From: Nocardia sp. NBC_00403
GTDB lineage: Bacteria > Actinomycetota > Actinomycetes > Mycobacteriales > Mycobacteriaceae
Length of the DNA stretch: 64,000 nucleotides
Reading direction: 5' to 3'
Assembly: GCF_036046055.1 (NCBI RefSeq)
Contig: NZ_CP107939.1
Coordinates: forward strand, 186,001 to 250,000
In this document: piece after piece, positions 9,750-18,606 of the stretch
Layout of the letters: each line of letters opens with the position of its first letter
Numbering within the stretch: position 1 is the stretch's first letter
Notes under the pieces: generated by a model
The model's input: the letters and a program-made list of their open reading frames with translations, nothing else
Told to the model about the DNA's origin: nothing
Database searches by the model: none
Program-made: the position numbers and the translations under genes

Positions 9750-9819
9750 GTCCTGGTCCTTCCGGGCTGCCGCCACAGATCGGCGGCTGCCGGTAATAGC
9801 CTTGTCGGAGAGAATAGAG

Positions 9820-9836
9820 TTTGCTTTGCAAGCAAA
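9820..9836. promoter_or_regulatory. Perfect inverted repeat, likely MarR operator
   Basis: TTTGCTT-TGC-AAGCAAA, a 7+3+7 perfect dyad, lies in the 125-bp divergent region between the reductase/hemerythrin gene and marR. The size and position are typical of MarR-family operators that control both the regulator and the divergent gene. Binding is inferred. Confidence 0.65.
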
Positions 9837-9874
9837 TTAACTTTGCGACCAAAGATTATTTGGAGGTGTCCGGG

Positions 9875-10360
9875 ATGTCAACCGATGGGCGCAGCGCCGC
9901 AGCCGAGCGCGCGCACGACACCGCAGGTATCGCGGTGGAAGAGGGCATCCGCAGCCTGCTGCTGCTCATGCCGCGGGTAGTGGGCCGCGCGAAGAAGATG
10001 CGCATTCCCGAAGAGCTGCAATCGTTCTCGCTCGCGCCGCGACATCTGTCATTGCTGGCGAACCTGGTCTTCGAGGGGCCGATGACCGTGAACGATCTCG
10101 CAGCGCGCCTGGAGGTGGCGCCGACGACGGTCAGCCTGATGGTCGGCGACCTCAGCCGTCAGGGCGTGCTGGAACGACGCACCGACGAAGCCGACCGACG
10201 CCGCACCATCGTGGGTATCGCGGCGGCGCACGAGAAGTCGGTCAACGACTGGCTCGGCGGCAGCGCACGGGCATGGCGAACAGTGCTCGGGCCGCTGACC
10301 CCCGAGCAACGCAGGCTGTTCGTCGACACTCTCCGCGCCTACGAGCAGGAACTCGGATAA
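9875..10360 (+). CDS. MarR-family transcriptional regulator
   Basis: A 161-residue protein with a winged helix: MTVNDLAARLEVAPTTVSLM is the recognition helix region, followed by the wing LERRTDEADRRRTIV, whose DxRR signature is typical of MarR. The N- and C-terminal helices would form the dimer and ligand pocket. The ATG at 9875 is fixed by GGAGGT 8 nt upstream. It probably represses itself and the divergent reductase/hemerythrin gene through the dyad at 9820-9836; the ligand is unknown, with redox, phenolic or NO-related signals possible. Confidence 0.92.
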   Translation: MSTDGRSAAAERAHDTAGIAVEEGIRSLLLLMPRVVGRAKKMRIPEELQSFSLAPRHLSLLANLVFEGPMTVNDLAARLEVAPTTVSLMVGDLSRQGVLERRTDEADRRRTIVGIAAAHEKSVNDWLGGSARAWRTVLGPLTPEQRRLFVDTLRAYEQELG

Positions 10361-10371
10361 GCGGACCCGAG

Positions 10372-11253
10372 CTAGTAGTTGCGCGGGCCGCCCGCCATTT
10401 CCTCCAGCCGGGCGATGCGCTCGGCCATCGGAGGGTGGGTGGAGAACCAGCGGGCGGCCTTCTCGCCGGCGCGGAAGGGATTGGCGATCATCAGGTGCGA
10501 CTGGGCGGTCAGCTGCGGCTCAGGAGGCAGCGGGGCGGCTTGGACACCGCGCTCCAGTTTGCGCAGCGCCGACGCGAGGGCCAGCGGGTCGCCGGTCAGC
10601 TCGGCGCCGGATTGGTCGGCCTGATACTCGCGTGAGCGTGAGACGGCCAGTTTGACCAGGGTCGCCGCGATCGGACCGAGCAGCGAAATCAGCAGCACGC
10701 CAAGCATGTTGGGGCCGCCGCCATTGCGGTTACCGCCGAACATCGAAGCGAAGAAGGCCAGGTTGGCCAAGCCGGAGATGACCGCGGCGAGCGCGCCGGC
10801 GATCGAGGAGATGAGGATGTCGCGGTTGTAGACGTGCGACAGTTCGTGGCCGAGCACCGCGCGCAATTCGCGTTCATCGAGAATCTGCAGGATGCCGCTG
10901 GTACAGCAGACCGCCGCGTGCCGAGGGCTGCGGCCGGTGGCGAACGCGTTCGGAGCGTTCGTCGGGCTGATGTAGAGCCGTGGCATCGGCTGCCGCGCGG
11001 TGGTCGCGAGCTCGCGCACGATGCGGTAGATCATCGGCGCCTCCAGCTCACTGACCGGCTGCGCGTGCATGGCCTTCAACGCGAGCTTGTCGCTGTTGAA
11101 GTACGCGTAGGCGTTCATACCGACGGCGAGCACAATCGCCAGGATCAGAATCGTCGGGCTGCGGAACATCGCCCCGGCGAACACGATCAAGGCCGAGAGA
11201 CCGACCATTAGCCCGAACGTCTTCAGTCCATTCGCATACCCGTGCCCGTGCAT
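10372..11253 (-). CDS. htpX: Membrane zinc metalloprotease HtpX
   Basis: A 293-residue M48 peptidase. Two N-terminal membrane helices (about 10-50) are followed by NAFATGRSP and the zinc motif HELSHV near residue 140, with further helices at about 150-200 and a third-ligand region SREYQAD. HtpX degrades misfolded membrane proteins under envelope stress. The ATG at 11253 has AAGGAGA upstream. Gene order htpX-grcC1-menJ is shared with M. tuberculosis Rv0563-Rv0561c. Confidence 0.95.
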   Translation of the reverse strand: MHGHGYANGLKTFGLMVGLSALIVFAGAMFRSPTILILAIVLAVGMNAYAYFNSDKLALKAMHAQPVSELEAPMIYRIVRELATTARQPMPRLYISPTNAPNAFATGRSPRHAAVCCTSGILQILDERELRAVLGHELSHVYNRDILISSIAGALAAVISGLANLAFFASMFGGNRNGGGPNMLGVLLISLLGPIAATLVKLAVSRSREYQADQSGAELTGDPLALASALRKLERGVQAAPLPPEPQLTAQSHLMIANPFRAGEKAARWFSTHPPMAERIARLEEMAGGPRNY

Positions 11254-11501
11254 ACGTCTCCTTGCCCACTCCCCCGTCCATTGAGTGCCTTACAGCAGCT
11301 CAACGATATAAGCGCAACACAGGTTCCAGAGGGAGTCCACGCCCACATTCGCGCGCTTATCCGCCTCTCCGAGAATTCAGGCCGGACTCGAGTGCCACGA
11401 GGTTGTCGTCGGCGGCCGGCGGTGAGGTGGCGGCTCAGTGCGCCCGTGCCCGGTGAGCTACCCATGTACGTGCGAGATCAGTTGTTGCCGGCAGATGCCG
11501 C

Positions 11502-12509
11502 TCAGCCGACGCGTTCGATGGTGTAGCGGACCAAACGCTCGAGTGCGTCATTGGCTGGGCCCGTGGGCAGTGCGGACAGTTCGGCGTGTGCGATGTCGGC
11601 GTAACCCTGCAGCTTCTCCTTCGCGAGCACCATGCCCCGCGAGCGGGCGAGCAGGCCGAGCGCCTCCTCGACCTCGTCGTCGGTCTCCAGCGGGCGGGCC
11701 AGCAGTTTGCGCAGACGATCGCCCTCGGCGCCCTCGTCGCGCAGCGCGTAGAGCACCGGCAGGGTGTGCACGCCCTCGCGCAGGTCGGTGCCCGGCGTCT
11801 TGCCGGACTGCTCGGACGCCGAGGAGATGTCGATAATGTCGTCGGAGATCTGGAAGGCGGTGCCGACCGCGTCACCGAGGCGGGCCAGCCGCTCGACGTG
11901 TTCGTCGTCGGCGCCGGAAAAGGTGCCGCCGAAACGGCCTGCGGCGGCGATCAGCGAGCCGGTCTTCTCCCACACCACGCGCAGGTAGTGCTCGACCGGG
12001 TCCTGGGAGTTCTGTGCGCCCATGGTCTCGCGCATTTGGCCGGTCACCAGTTCGGCGAAGGTTTCGGCGATGATCCGCACCGCATCGGGGCCGAGAGTGG
12101 AGGTCAGCCGGGAGGCGTGCGCGAAGAGATAGTCGCCCGCCAGGATCGCGATGTTGTTGCCCCAGCGCGAATTCACGCTCGGCGCACCACGGCGCATCGA
12201 GGCTTCGTCCATCACATCGTCGTGGTAGAGGGTCGCCAGGTGCACCAGCTCCACCACGGTCCCCGCGGTGACCAGCGCCGGGTCGGTCGGGCGCGGGCCG
12301 AGCTGGCCGGTGAGGATGGTGAACAGCGGGCGGAACCGCTTGCCGCCCGCCTTCGCCAGATGCAGCGCCGCTTCCTGAAGGAAGATTTCGCCGTCGGACA
12401 GCTCGTCGATCAGGAGTTTCTCGACGTTTTCCAGGCCGTTTCGCACCGTCGCCGCGAGTTCGGTGTCACCGAGATCGACCCCGGCCACCACCGTGCTGAC
12501 GTCGCTCAT
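11502..12509 (-). CDS. grcC1: Polyprenyl diphosphate synthase (GrcC1-like)
   Basis: The 335-residue protein has both aspartate-rich motifs of trans-isoprenyl synthases: YHDDVMDEAS near residue 90 and ISDDIIDISS near 220, plus GGKRFRP for isopentenyl diphosphate binding. It condenses IPP onto allylic diphosphates to make the long side chain; next to menJ it most likely supplies the menaquinone tail. The ATG at 12509 follows GAGGAGGAGCT, a strong Shine-Dalgarno. The frame stays open upstream for 26 codons through a repeat that starts MSERSER, described separately, so a longer N-terminus cannot be fully excluded. Confidence 0.93.
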   Translation of the reverse strand: MSDVSTVVAGVDLGDTELAATVRNGLENVEKLLIDELSDGEIFLQEAALHLAKAGGKRFRPLFTILTGQLGPRPTDPALVTAGTVVELVHLATLYHDDVMDEASMRRGAPSVNSRWGNNIAILAGDYLFAHASRLTSTLGPDAVRIIAETFAELVTGQMRETMGAQNSQDPVEHYLRVVWEKTGSLIAAAGRFGGTFSGADDEHVERLARLGDAVGTAFQISDDIIDISSASEQSGKTPGTDLREGVHTLPVLYALRDEGAEGDRLRKLLARPLETDDEVEEALGLLARSRGMVLAKEKLQGYADIAHAELSALPTGPANDALERLVRYTIERVG

Positions 12510-12587
12510 AGCTCCTCCTCGCCGGCGCTCGGATCCGCTGTTCGCGAGGCGCGCCGCGTCATTGATTCGCTCGCTCCGCTCGCTCAT
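12510..12587 (-). repeat. ERSER-type leader repeat, copy 1 (before grcC1)
   Basis: This 78-bp segment starts ATGAGCGAGCGGAGCGAGCG and ends in the grcC1 Shine-Dalgarno. It can be read as 26 codons (MSERSER...), in frame with grcC1. A second copy of the same length, also reading ERSER, lies directly before menE at 30026. It may be a dispersed non-coding element or a leader peptide. Confidence 0.6.
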
Positions 12588-12843
12588 TGCAGATGTGCTC
12601 ATTTCTTCTCCCAGCGATGCGTCCGACCCCACGGTAGAGAACCTAGCGTGTCCCCGCCCGATGGCCCCATGAACACCGTCACTATGCGGTGTATCAGACA
12701 CTTTTGCACATTGTTTTTCGCGCGCGAGCACCGCATGCTCTCAGCTGGGGTTCCGCCGTGACACAGGCAGTGTCGGGCCCGCTCGAATAAGCGAATGCCC
12801 GGTCGCCGCACACCGACGAGACTGCCCTGCAAGTATTGAGCGC

Positions 12844-14124
12844 ATGGGTTCACCGGATGTCACACCCACTGGCCGCGACGGGGACACGCAGGCCGCGCTG
12901 CCCGCAAGGACCGAAGTACTCGTCGTCGGTGCGGGACCGGCCGGTTCCGCGGCCGCGGCGTGGGCCGCGCGGGCGGGCCGCGATGTGCTGCTCACCGACT
13001 CCGCTGTCTTCCCACGCGACAAGACCTGCGGCGACGGCCTGACCCCGCGCGCGACGGCGGAGCTCGAGCATCTCGGGCTCGGCGACTGGGTGCGAGCGCA
13101 CACGGTGAATCATGGCCTCCGCATGACCGGCTTCGGTCGCGAGGCGCTGCTGCCGTGGCCGAGCGGTTCCTTTCCGACCTACGGAAGTGCCGTTCCCCGA
13201 ACCGAACTCGACGACAAGCTGCGCGAGACCGCGGTCAAGTCCGGCGCACGGATGCTGGACGGCACGAAAGTGGTCGATGTCACCCGCGAGGGTGACCGGG
13301 TCACCGGTGTGACGGTCGAGACGGCCGAGGGCGCCCGGTCGATCGGCTGCCACATTCTGATCGTGGCCGACGGTGTGCGTTCGCCGATCGGCAAACTGCT
13401 CGGCCGCACCTGGCATCGGAAGTACGCCTACGGTGTCGCGGCCCGCGCCTACATCAAGTCCGCCCGCAGCGATGATCAGTGGATCACCTCGCATCTGGAG
13501 CTGCGCGACGCGAACAACGAACTGGTCCCTGGTTACGGGTGGGTGTTCCCGCTCGGCAATGGCGAGGTGAATATCGGCGTCGGATCGCTGGCCACGGAGA
13601 AGCGGCCTTCCCACATCGCACTGAAACCGCTACTGGAGCACTACACCTCGCTGCGGCGCGACGAATGGCGATTCGAAGGTTCGCTGCGGGCCGTCGCCTC
13701 GGCGCTGCTGCCGATGGGCGGCGCGGTCTCGAATGTGGCGGGGCGCAACTGGGTGCTGATCGGCGATGCGGCGGGCTGCGTGAACCCGCTCAACGGCGAG
13801 GGCATCGACTACGGCCTCGAAGGCGGGCACATGCTTGCCGGGCTGCTCGACGAGCCGGACCTCACCAGGCTCTGGCCGGAACTGCTGCGCGCCCGTTACG
13901 GGCGGACGTTCTCGGTGGCGCGGCGGATTGCCGGGCTTGCCACCCATCCGCGCATGGTTCCGGTGGGCGGTCCGCCGGTGATGCGGTCGAAGTATCTGCA
14001 GCGCACCGCGGTTCGGGTGATGGGCAATCTGGTCACCGACGAGGACGTGGACATGACGGCGCGGGCCTGGCGTGCCGCGGGCCGGGCATCCATGCGCTTC
14101 GATGAGCTCGCGCCGTTCAGCTGA
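12844..14124 (+). CDS. menJ: Menaquinone side-chain reductase (geranylgeranyl reductase family)
   Basis: A 426-residue FAD enzyme with the Rossmann motif VVGAGPAGSAAAAWAA near residue 26, the CGDGLTPRA substrate-side motif near 60, and the second FAD motif IGDAAGCVNPLNGEGIDYGL near 300. Rv0561c (MenJ) saturates one isoprene unit to form MK-9(II-H2) in mycobacteria. Its position divergent from grcC1, in the same order as in M. tuberculosis, supports this. No Shine-Dalgarno is obvious; an AAGTAT about 8 nt before the ATG suggests a leaderless start. Confidence 0.9.
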   Translation: MGSPDVTPTGRDGDTQAALPARTEVLVVGAGPAGSAAAAWAARAGRDVLLTDSAVFPRDKTCGDGLTPRATAELEHLGLGDWVRAHTVNHGLRMTGFGREALLPWPSGSFPTYGSAVPRTELDDKLRETAVKSGARMLDGTKVVDVTREGDRVTGVTVETAEGARSIGCHILIVADGVRSPIGKLLGRTWHRKYAYGVAARAYIKSARSDDQWITSHLELRDANNELVPGYGWVFPLGNGEVNIGVGSLATEKRPSHIALKPLLEHYTSLRRDEWRFEGSLRAVASALLPMGGAVSNVAGRNWVLIGDAAGCVNPLNGEGIDYGLEGGHMLAGLLDEPDLTRLWPELLRARYGRTFSVARRIAGLATHPRMVPVGGPPVMRSKYLQRTAVRVMGNLVTDEDVDMTARAWRAAGRASMRFDELAPFS

Positions 14125-14128
14125 CGCC

Positions 14129-14542
14129 ATGACCGGCCGGCCCGCGCTGTATCTGCTGCCGCACCTGCGGCGGGCGCGCGACCTTGCGGATCGGCATTAT
14201 GCCGAGCCGTTGAATCTCGATGAATTGGCCGCTGCGGCAGGGGTTTCCAAGTTCCATTTCCTGCGGGCGTTCGCGGCGGTGTACGGAAAGACGCCTGCGG
14301 CTTATCTGGCCGAGCGGCGCATCGAGCGCGCCCAGGATCTGCTGCGCGCAACGAATCTGACGGTGACCGAGGTCTGCATGCTGGTCGGATACAGCAGTCT
14401 CGGGTCCTTCAGCAGCAAGTTCCGGCAACTGGTCGGCTCGACGCCGTCGCAGTACCAGGCCAAATTCGCCGACGGGGCGCCGCGGATTCCCGGGTGCTAC
14501 GTATTCATGCACGGGCTGTCCGATCGCACACCGCCGAGCTGA
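14129..14542 (+). CDS. Short AraC-type regulator (DNA-binding domain only)
   Basis: The 137 residues are almost entirely the two-helix-turn-helix AraC domain: LNLDELAAAAGVSKFHFLRAF for the first and VTEVCMLVGYSSLGSFSSKF for the second. There is no N-terminal effector domain, so any signal sensing must be elsewhere or absent. It starts 4 nt after the menJ stop and lies just upstream of a VOC gene on the same strand. Small AraC proteins next to glyoxalase-fold genes are a common pair in actinomycetes; the function of the pair is unknown. Confidence 0.9.
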   Translation: MTGRPALYLLPHLRRARDLADRHYAEPLNLDELAAAAGVSKFHFLRAFAAVYGKTPAAYLAERRIERAQDLLRATNLTVTEVCMLVGYSSLGSFSSKFRQLVGSTPSQYQAKFADGAPRIPGCYVFMHGLSDRTPPS

Positions 14543-14598
14543 CCAACACCGCAATTTCGGAGAAGCCGGGGCGTGTGGTGCGGCAATAGCCTGTACTC

Positions 14599-15036
14599 AT
14601 GACAAGCATTTCGAACGTCTCACTGGTCACCGTGTACGTCACCGACCAGGACGCAGCAAAGCAGTGGTACATCGATAAGCTGGGATTCGTCGAGGTCAGC
14701 GACGTGAACATGGGCGACAATGGCTTTCGCTGGGTCACGGTCGCACACCCCGATCACACCGAACTCGAAGTGACGCTGATGATTCCCGGCCCGCCCCTGG
14801 ACGACAACCTCGCCGAGGCGATCAGGCGGGCGCTCGCCAACGGCACCCACGGCGCGCTCGGACTGAAGACCGAGGACTGCCAGAAAACCTTCGAGGAACT
14901 CACCGCCAAGGGCATCGAGTTCATCCAGCCGCCCGCGCAACGGCCCTACGGGACCGAGGCGATCATTCGCGACAACTCCGGCAACTGGCTGGTGCTGGTG
15001 GAGCCGAAGGAATTCGACCCGCAGGCCTTCGCGTAG
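14599..15036 (+). CDS. VOC (glyoxalase/bleomycin-resistance fold) protein
   Basis: A 145-residue single VOC protein with two beta-alpha-beta-beta-beta modules: SLVTVYVTDQDAAKQWYIDKLGF at the start and IIRDNSGNWLVLVEPKEF at the end. Members bind a metal and act on small electrophiles or shield antibiotics; the substrate here is not known. It follows the short AraC gene by 56 nt and is probably its partner or target. Confidence 0.9.
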   Translation: MTSISNVSLVTVYVTDQDAAKQWYIDKLGFVEVSDVNMGDNGFRWVTVAHPDHTELEVTLMIPGPPLDDNLAEAIRRALANGTHGALGLKTEDCQKTFEELTAKGIEFIQPPAQRPYGTEAIIRDNSGNWLVLVEPKEFDPQAFA

Positions 15037-15062
15037 CGAACGCGGCGCAACGGCTCGACTGG

Positions 15063-15080
15063 CCCCGGCTTGCGCCGGGG
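15063..15080. terminator. Hairpin between convergent genes
   Basis: CCCCGGC-TTGC-GCCGGGG is a perfect 7-bp stem with a 4-nt loop, between the ends of the convergent VOC and DUF2505 genes. There is no T-run. The core CCGGCTTGCGCCGG is identical to that at 2257-2270. Confidence 0.5.
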
Positions 15081-15106
15081 CGACAGGTGGCGGAGATCGG
15101 GTCGAA

Positions 15107-15613
15107 TCAGGCAGTGGCCTGGGCGGCCAGCCACTCCTGACAGAACTTGCGCTCGCTATTGAGCACCCGATGGAACAACTGCTCGGCCAGCGGCTCGATG
15201 GCGCCACCGACCAGCGGCACCTTCACCTGCACGGTGCCGACAACCTCGATCTCCGACCCCTCGGCAGTCGGACGCAGCTCATAGTTCCCCGACATCTCGG
15301 TGGTGATGCCACCGGTGGCGCCTTCGAAAGTGCCCTTGGCGATCTCGCCGTCGAGCGCCTGCCAGTCATCGGTGCGCGAAAGCATGAGCTCGCTCTTGAG
15401 CACCTTGCCGACGATGCTGGGAACCTTGTCCCGGCTTGCCTTTTCGGTCATGTGAATGCGGATCGTGCCCTCGCCGCCCGGGTGCGATAGGTCGATCGTT
15501 GCGGTCTGGGCGTCGGCGAAGCGCGCCACCCAGGCGGCATCGGTAGTAAGTGCCCGGTGAAGATCTTCGACCGGGACTGTGTACTGCACGGTGAAGCTGA
15601 ATTTTCGGGACAT
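15107..15613 (-). CDS. DUF2505 family protein
   Basis: The 168-residue sequence fits DUF2505, an actinobacterial family related to the START/SRPBCC fold: MSRKFSFTVQYTVPVEDLHR at the start, with paired strands through VVGTVQVKVPLVGGAIEPLA and a final amphipathic helix (NSERKFCQEWLAA). No catalytic residues are recognisable, and binding of a lipid or other hydrophobic ligand is only a fold-based guess. The ATG at 15613 has no Shine-Dalgarno and lies only 40 bp from the divergent GTG at 15654. Confidence 0.85.
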   Translation of the reverse strand: MSRKFSFTVQYTVPVEDLHRALTTDAAWVARFADAQTATIDLSHPGGEGTIRIHMTEKASRDKVPSIVGKVLKSELMLSRTDDWQALDGEIAKGTFEGATGGITTEMSGNYELRPTAEGSEIEVVGTVQVKVPLVGGAIEPLAEQLFHRVLNSERKFCQEWLAAQATA

Positions 15614-15653
15614 GGGCGCACACGGTATCCGAGGCGGCAAGTAGCCTATTGCG

Positions 15654-16115
15654 GTGTCGGAAACCAGCCAGTCTGAAAGGCGGTCGATCCGCCTGCGGCG
15701 GGCCGAGATCAGCATCCTCACGGTCGCGATCGTCCTCACGACCCTCGTTGTCCTGCTCGTGCTCGCGGCCTGGCGCAACGACTATCTGATCAGCTCCGAC
15801 AAAGGCGTGACCACCGCCGAAGTGCTCTCCGCGGGCCGGTTGCGCTCGGCGGTCATGTACGTCACACCGGACGGAGAGACGCATAATCCGAAGGTCGGGG
15901 TGCTCTATCCGACCAATCTGACCGCGGGCGAGCGGATCAATGTGGAGTACAACCGCAGTGATCCGGATCTGGTCCGAGTGGCGGGACGCGACGCGAGCGT
16001 CGCGGTGCTGCCCGCGCTCTCGGTGATCGTGGTGGTGTGGTTGATCGCACTGCCGACGCTGTGGATACTGCTGCGCATCGGCCGGCGCAGGGCGAAACCG
16101 GTCCCGGCTCGCTGA
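15654..16115 (+). CDS. DUF3592 membrane protein
   Basis: A 153-residue protein with a cytoplasmic basic N-terminus, one membrane helix (ILTVAIVLTTLVVLLVLAAW), an extracytoplasmic beta domain (TTAEVLSAGRLRSAVMYVTP to AGERINVEYN) and a second helix near the C-terminus, followed by an RRRAKP tail. This layout is DUF3592; the function is unknown. The GTG at 15654 lies 5 nt after a TAGCCTAT -10-like box, so the mRNA is probably leaderless. Confidence 0.83.
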   Translation: MSETSQSERRSIRLRRAEISILTVAIVLTTLVVLLVLAAWRNDYLISSDKGVTTAEVLSAGRLRSAVMYVTPDGETHNPKVGVLYPTNLTAGERINVEYNRSDPDLVRVAGRDASVAVLPALSVIVVVWLIALPTLWILLRIGRRRAKPVPAR

Positions 16116-16205
16116 CCGGCCGTGCCCCCGACATTTCGCCGGAACTTTCCGTCCTGGTCACGTCGGCGTGACGGCACGGCGCGGTGTACCGGTCAGTCTT
16201 GGGTG

Positions 16206-17348
16206 GTGCGAGTAGCCATCGTTTCGGAGTCGTTCCTGCCGAATATGAACGGCGTCGTGAATTCCGTGCTGAAGGTGCTGGACCATCTGGACCAGCACGG
16301 CCATGAGGCGCTCGTGGTCGCACCCGACACCCCGTGCGGACAGCCCACCGCCCCGCGCTTCTACGGTCGTTTCCCGGTGCACCGGGTCCCCGCGGTGATG
16401 GTGCCGAAGATCAGTTCGCTGCCGGTCGGCCTGCCGCAGCCGGGCATCACCGCCGCCATTGCCGATTTCGACGCGGACGTGGTGCACCTGGCCTCGCCGT
16501 TCCTGCTCGGCGCCGGTGGCCTGGCCGCCGCACTGCGATTGGACCTGCCCGCGGTGGCCGTCTATCAGACCGATGTCGCCGGGTTCGCCAAGAGCTACGG
16601 GCTCGGATTGGCCGGCCGCGCGGCCTGGGGCTGGACCCGGCGCATCCACGAGGGCGCCACCCGCACGCTCGCGCCGTCGCGGGCGGCCGCGGAAGATCTC
16701 GCGCGGCACGGTATTCCGCGGGTGCACCGGTGGGGTCGCGGCGTCGATATCGCCCGGTTCACCCCGTCGGCGCGGCGAGAAGAGCTGCGCACAGCCTGGC
16801 TGTCGGGACAGCAGAAGCTGATCGTCGGGTTCGTCGGGCGGCTGGCTCCGGAAAAGCATGTCGAACGGCTCGCGGTGCTTGCCGGCGACCGCGATATCCA
16901 GCTGGTGATCGTCGGCGACGGTCCGGAACGGGCTCGGCTGGCCCGGCTGATGCCGACCGCCGTGTTCACCGGCGAGCTCGGCGGCGACGAATTGGCGCAG
17001 GCCTACGCCGGCCTGGATGTCATGGTGCACGCCGGAGAGCACGAAACGTTCTGTCAGGGCGTGCAGGAAGCACTGGCCGCCGGGGTTCCGGTGATCGGCC
17101 CGGACGCAGGCGGTCCACGCGACCTCATCGCGCACTGCCGCAACGGATACCTGCTCCCGGTCGATCGCTTCACCGAACTGCTGCCGAGCGCCATCGGCGC
17201 GCTGCACGATCCGACGTTACGAACCCGATTCGCCGCCGCCGCCCGCAAGTCGGTACTGCACCGCACCTGGCCCGCGATCTGCACCGAATTGATGGGCCAC
17301 TACGCGGCCGTGACGGGACAGCAGATCCGATTGCCACACACTGCCTGA
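16206..17348 (+). CDS. mgtA: GT4 mannosyltransferase, MgtA type
   Basis: A 380-residue GT-B glycosyltransferase. It begins [21 protein letters not shown], matching the mycobacterial MgtA start, and carries the GT4 donor motif [20 protein letters not shown] (E-x7-E) near residue 280, with [15 protein letters not shown] before it. MgtA transfers mannose from GDP-mannose to a glucuronosyl or phosphatidylinositol lipid anchor in lipomannan-like lipoglycan synthesis at the inner membrane face. It sits directly before menG, as Rv0557-Rv0558. GTG at 16206 or 16203 with no Shine-Dalgarno suggests a leaderless message. Confidence 0.88.
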   Translation: MRVAIVSESFLPNMNGVVNSVLKVLDHLDQHGHEALVVAPDTPCGQPTAPRFYGRFPVHRVPAVMVPKISSLPVGLPQPGITAAIADFDADVVHLASPFLLGAGGLAAALRLDLPAVAVYQTDVAGFAKSYGLGLAGRAAWGWTRRIHEGATRTLAPSRAAAEDLARHGIPRVHRWGRGVDIARFTPSARREELRTAWLSGQQKLIVGFVGRLAPEKHVERLAVLAGDRDIQLVIVGDGPERARLARLMPTAVFTGELGGDELAQAYAGLDVMVHAGEHETFCQGVQEALAAGVPVIGPDAGGPRDLIAHCRNGYLLPVDRFTELLPSAIGALHDPTLRTRFAAAARKSVLHRTWPAICTELMGHYAAVTGQQIRLPHTA

Positions 17349-17579
17349 TGAAACACTGCCGGACGGAGTCCGTCGCCAGTCGCGCCGGGTCGAGCGAAGG
17401 CGAGACAGCCGCCTGATGACACTGCCGGACAGAGTCCGTCGCCAGTCGCGCCGGGTCGAGCGAAGACGAGACAGCCGCCTGATGACACTGCCGGACAGAG
17501 TCCGTCGCCAGTCGCGCCGGGTCGAGCGAAGACGAGACAGCCGCAGTTGCGCCGGGGCGAGCGATGGCGAGGCAGCCGC
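17344..17579. repeat. 66-68-bp direct tandem repeat, three copies plus a decayed part
   Basis: Copies start at 17344 (68 bp), 17412 (66 bp) and 17478 (66 bp). Copies 2 and 3 are identical; copy 1 differs by a 2-bp insertion and two substitutions. A fourth, degenerate part copy runs 17544-17579. The first copy begins at the last codon of mgtA and includes its stop. Each unit contains the dyad GGAC(G/A)GAGTCCGTC. There are no unique spacers, so it is not CRISPR. Role unknown. Confidence 0.92.
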
Positions 17580-17672
17580 CAGACCCGCGGGAACCGGGCG
17601 CGGGCATGGTCCGCGGCAGTTGTGCCCGGGATCATGGCCGGTGCGGACCGGACGGCGCGTTACTGTCGAGGG

Positions 17673-18383
17673 GTGGCGAAAACAGAGCAGCGAGAATCGG
17701 TTCGGGCCTCGCTGGACAAGCAGCCGCGCGAGGTCGCGTCGATGTTCGACGGGGTCGCGAAGCGGTACGACCTGACCAACACCGTCATTTCCATGGGCCA
17801 GGACAAATACTGGCGCTGGGCGGTGCGCAAGGCGCTGGCGGCACGGCCGGGTGAGCGCGTACTCGACCTCGCGGCAGGCACCGGGATCTCCACGCTCGAC
17901 CTGGCGAAATCCGGCGCCTGGTGTCTGGCGGCCGACTTCTCCCAGGGCATGCTCGCCGCGGGCAAGTTCCGCGATGTGCCGATGGTCGCGGCCGATGCCA
18001 CCGCGCTGCCCTTCGCCGACGATTCCTTCGATGCGGTGACGATCTCCTACGGACTCCGCAATATTTCCGAAAGCGAGCAGGCGCTGCGCGAGATGCTCCG
18101 GGTCACCAAGCCCGGCGGCAGGCTGCTGGTCTGCGAGTTCTCCACGCCGATCATTCCGGTCTTCAGCACCGTGTACATGGAGTACCTGATGAAGGCGCTG
18201 CCGAAGGTGGCGCGAGCGGTCAGTAGCAATCCGGATGCCTATGTTTACCTGGCCGAATCCGTCCGCGTCTGGCCGAATCAGCGGCAGCTGGCCGTGCGGA
18301 TCGCCGACGCGGGCTGGTCGGCGGTGAAATGGCGCAATCTGACCGGCGGCATTGTCGCGATGCACCGCGGATACAAGCTCTGA
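17673..18383 (+). CDS. menG: Demethylmenaquinone methyltransferase
   Basis: The 236-residue protein is a UbiE/MenG SAM methyltransferase: [20 protein letters not shown] at the N-terminus, [16 protein letters not shown] for SAM binding near residue 65, and the family motif [15 protein letters not shown] near 125. It makes the final C-methylation of demethylmenaquinone. The GTG at 17673 lies about 9 nt downstream of TTACTGT, so a leaderless start is likely and separate from the tandem repeat upstream. Confidence 0.95.
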   Translation: MAKTEQRESVRASLDKQPREVASMFDGVAKRYDLTNTVISMGQDKYWRWAVRKALAARPGERVLDLAAGTGISTLDLAKSGAWCLAADFSQGMLAAGKFRDVPMVAADATALPFADDSFDAVTISYGLRNISESEQALREMLRVTKPGGRLLVCEFSTPIIPVFSTVYMEYLMKALPKVARAVSSNPDAYVYLAESVRVWPNQRQLAVRIADAGWSAVKWRNLTGGIVAMHRGYKL

Positions 18384-18426
18384 CGGTCGTGCGGTGACTG
18401 CACTCACACCGCGCGCGGCCGAGGTG

Positions 18427-18563
18427 GTTATGGTGCGGTTACCGCCGATATCGCCGGTGAAATGCGGCATTCACCCAGCTGGACGGGCCATACCGAGATA
18501 TCAGGATGCGCACCTCACCGCTCTCGGCTCCTGCTGTGAGGAAAATTGTCATCTGGCGATAAC
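18427..18563. promoter_or_regulatory. Candidate GlnR sites upstream of nitrate reductase
   Basis: The 223-bp gap before the nitrate reductase gene holds two segments with the GlnR-type spacing GTnAC-n6-GnAAC or its reverse: GTTATGGTGCGGTTAC at 18427-18442, and GTCATCTGGCGATAAC at 18548-18563, about 45 nt before the start. GlnR controls nitrate assimilation in mycobacteria and streptomycetes. Matches are imperfect, and binding is inferred. Confidence 0.4.
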
Positions 18564-18606
18564 GCTGGGTAAATAGGTCGCAACCGGTGATCGCCATGAT
18601 CGAGGC

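Noticed and set aside
17344..17579. CRISPR array
   Set aside because: Repeat units are directly adjacent with no unique spacers, and no cas genes are present.
17170..17607. Minus-strand frame with a repeated 22-residue unit ([20 protein letters not shown] type)
   Set aside because: The repeat comes from the tandem DNA repeat. There is no ribosome-binding site, and the frame runs antisense into mgtA.
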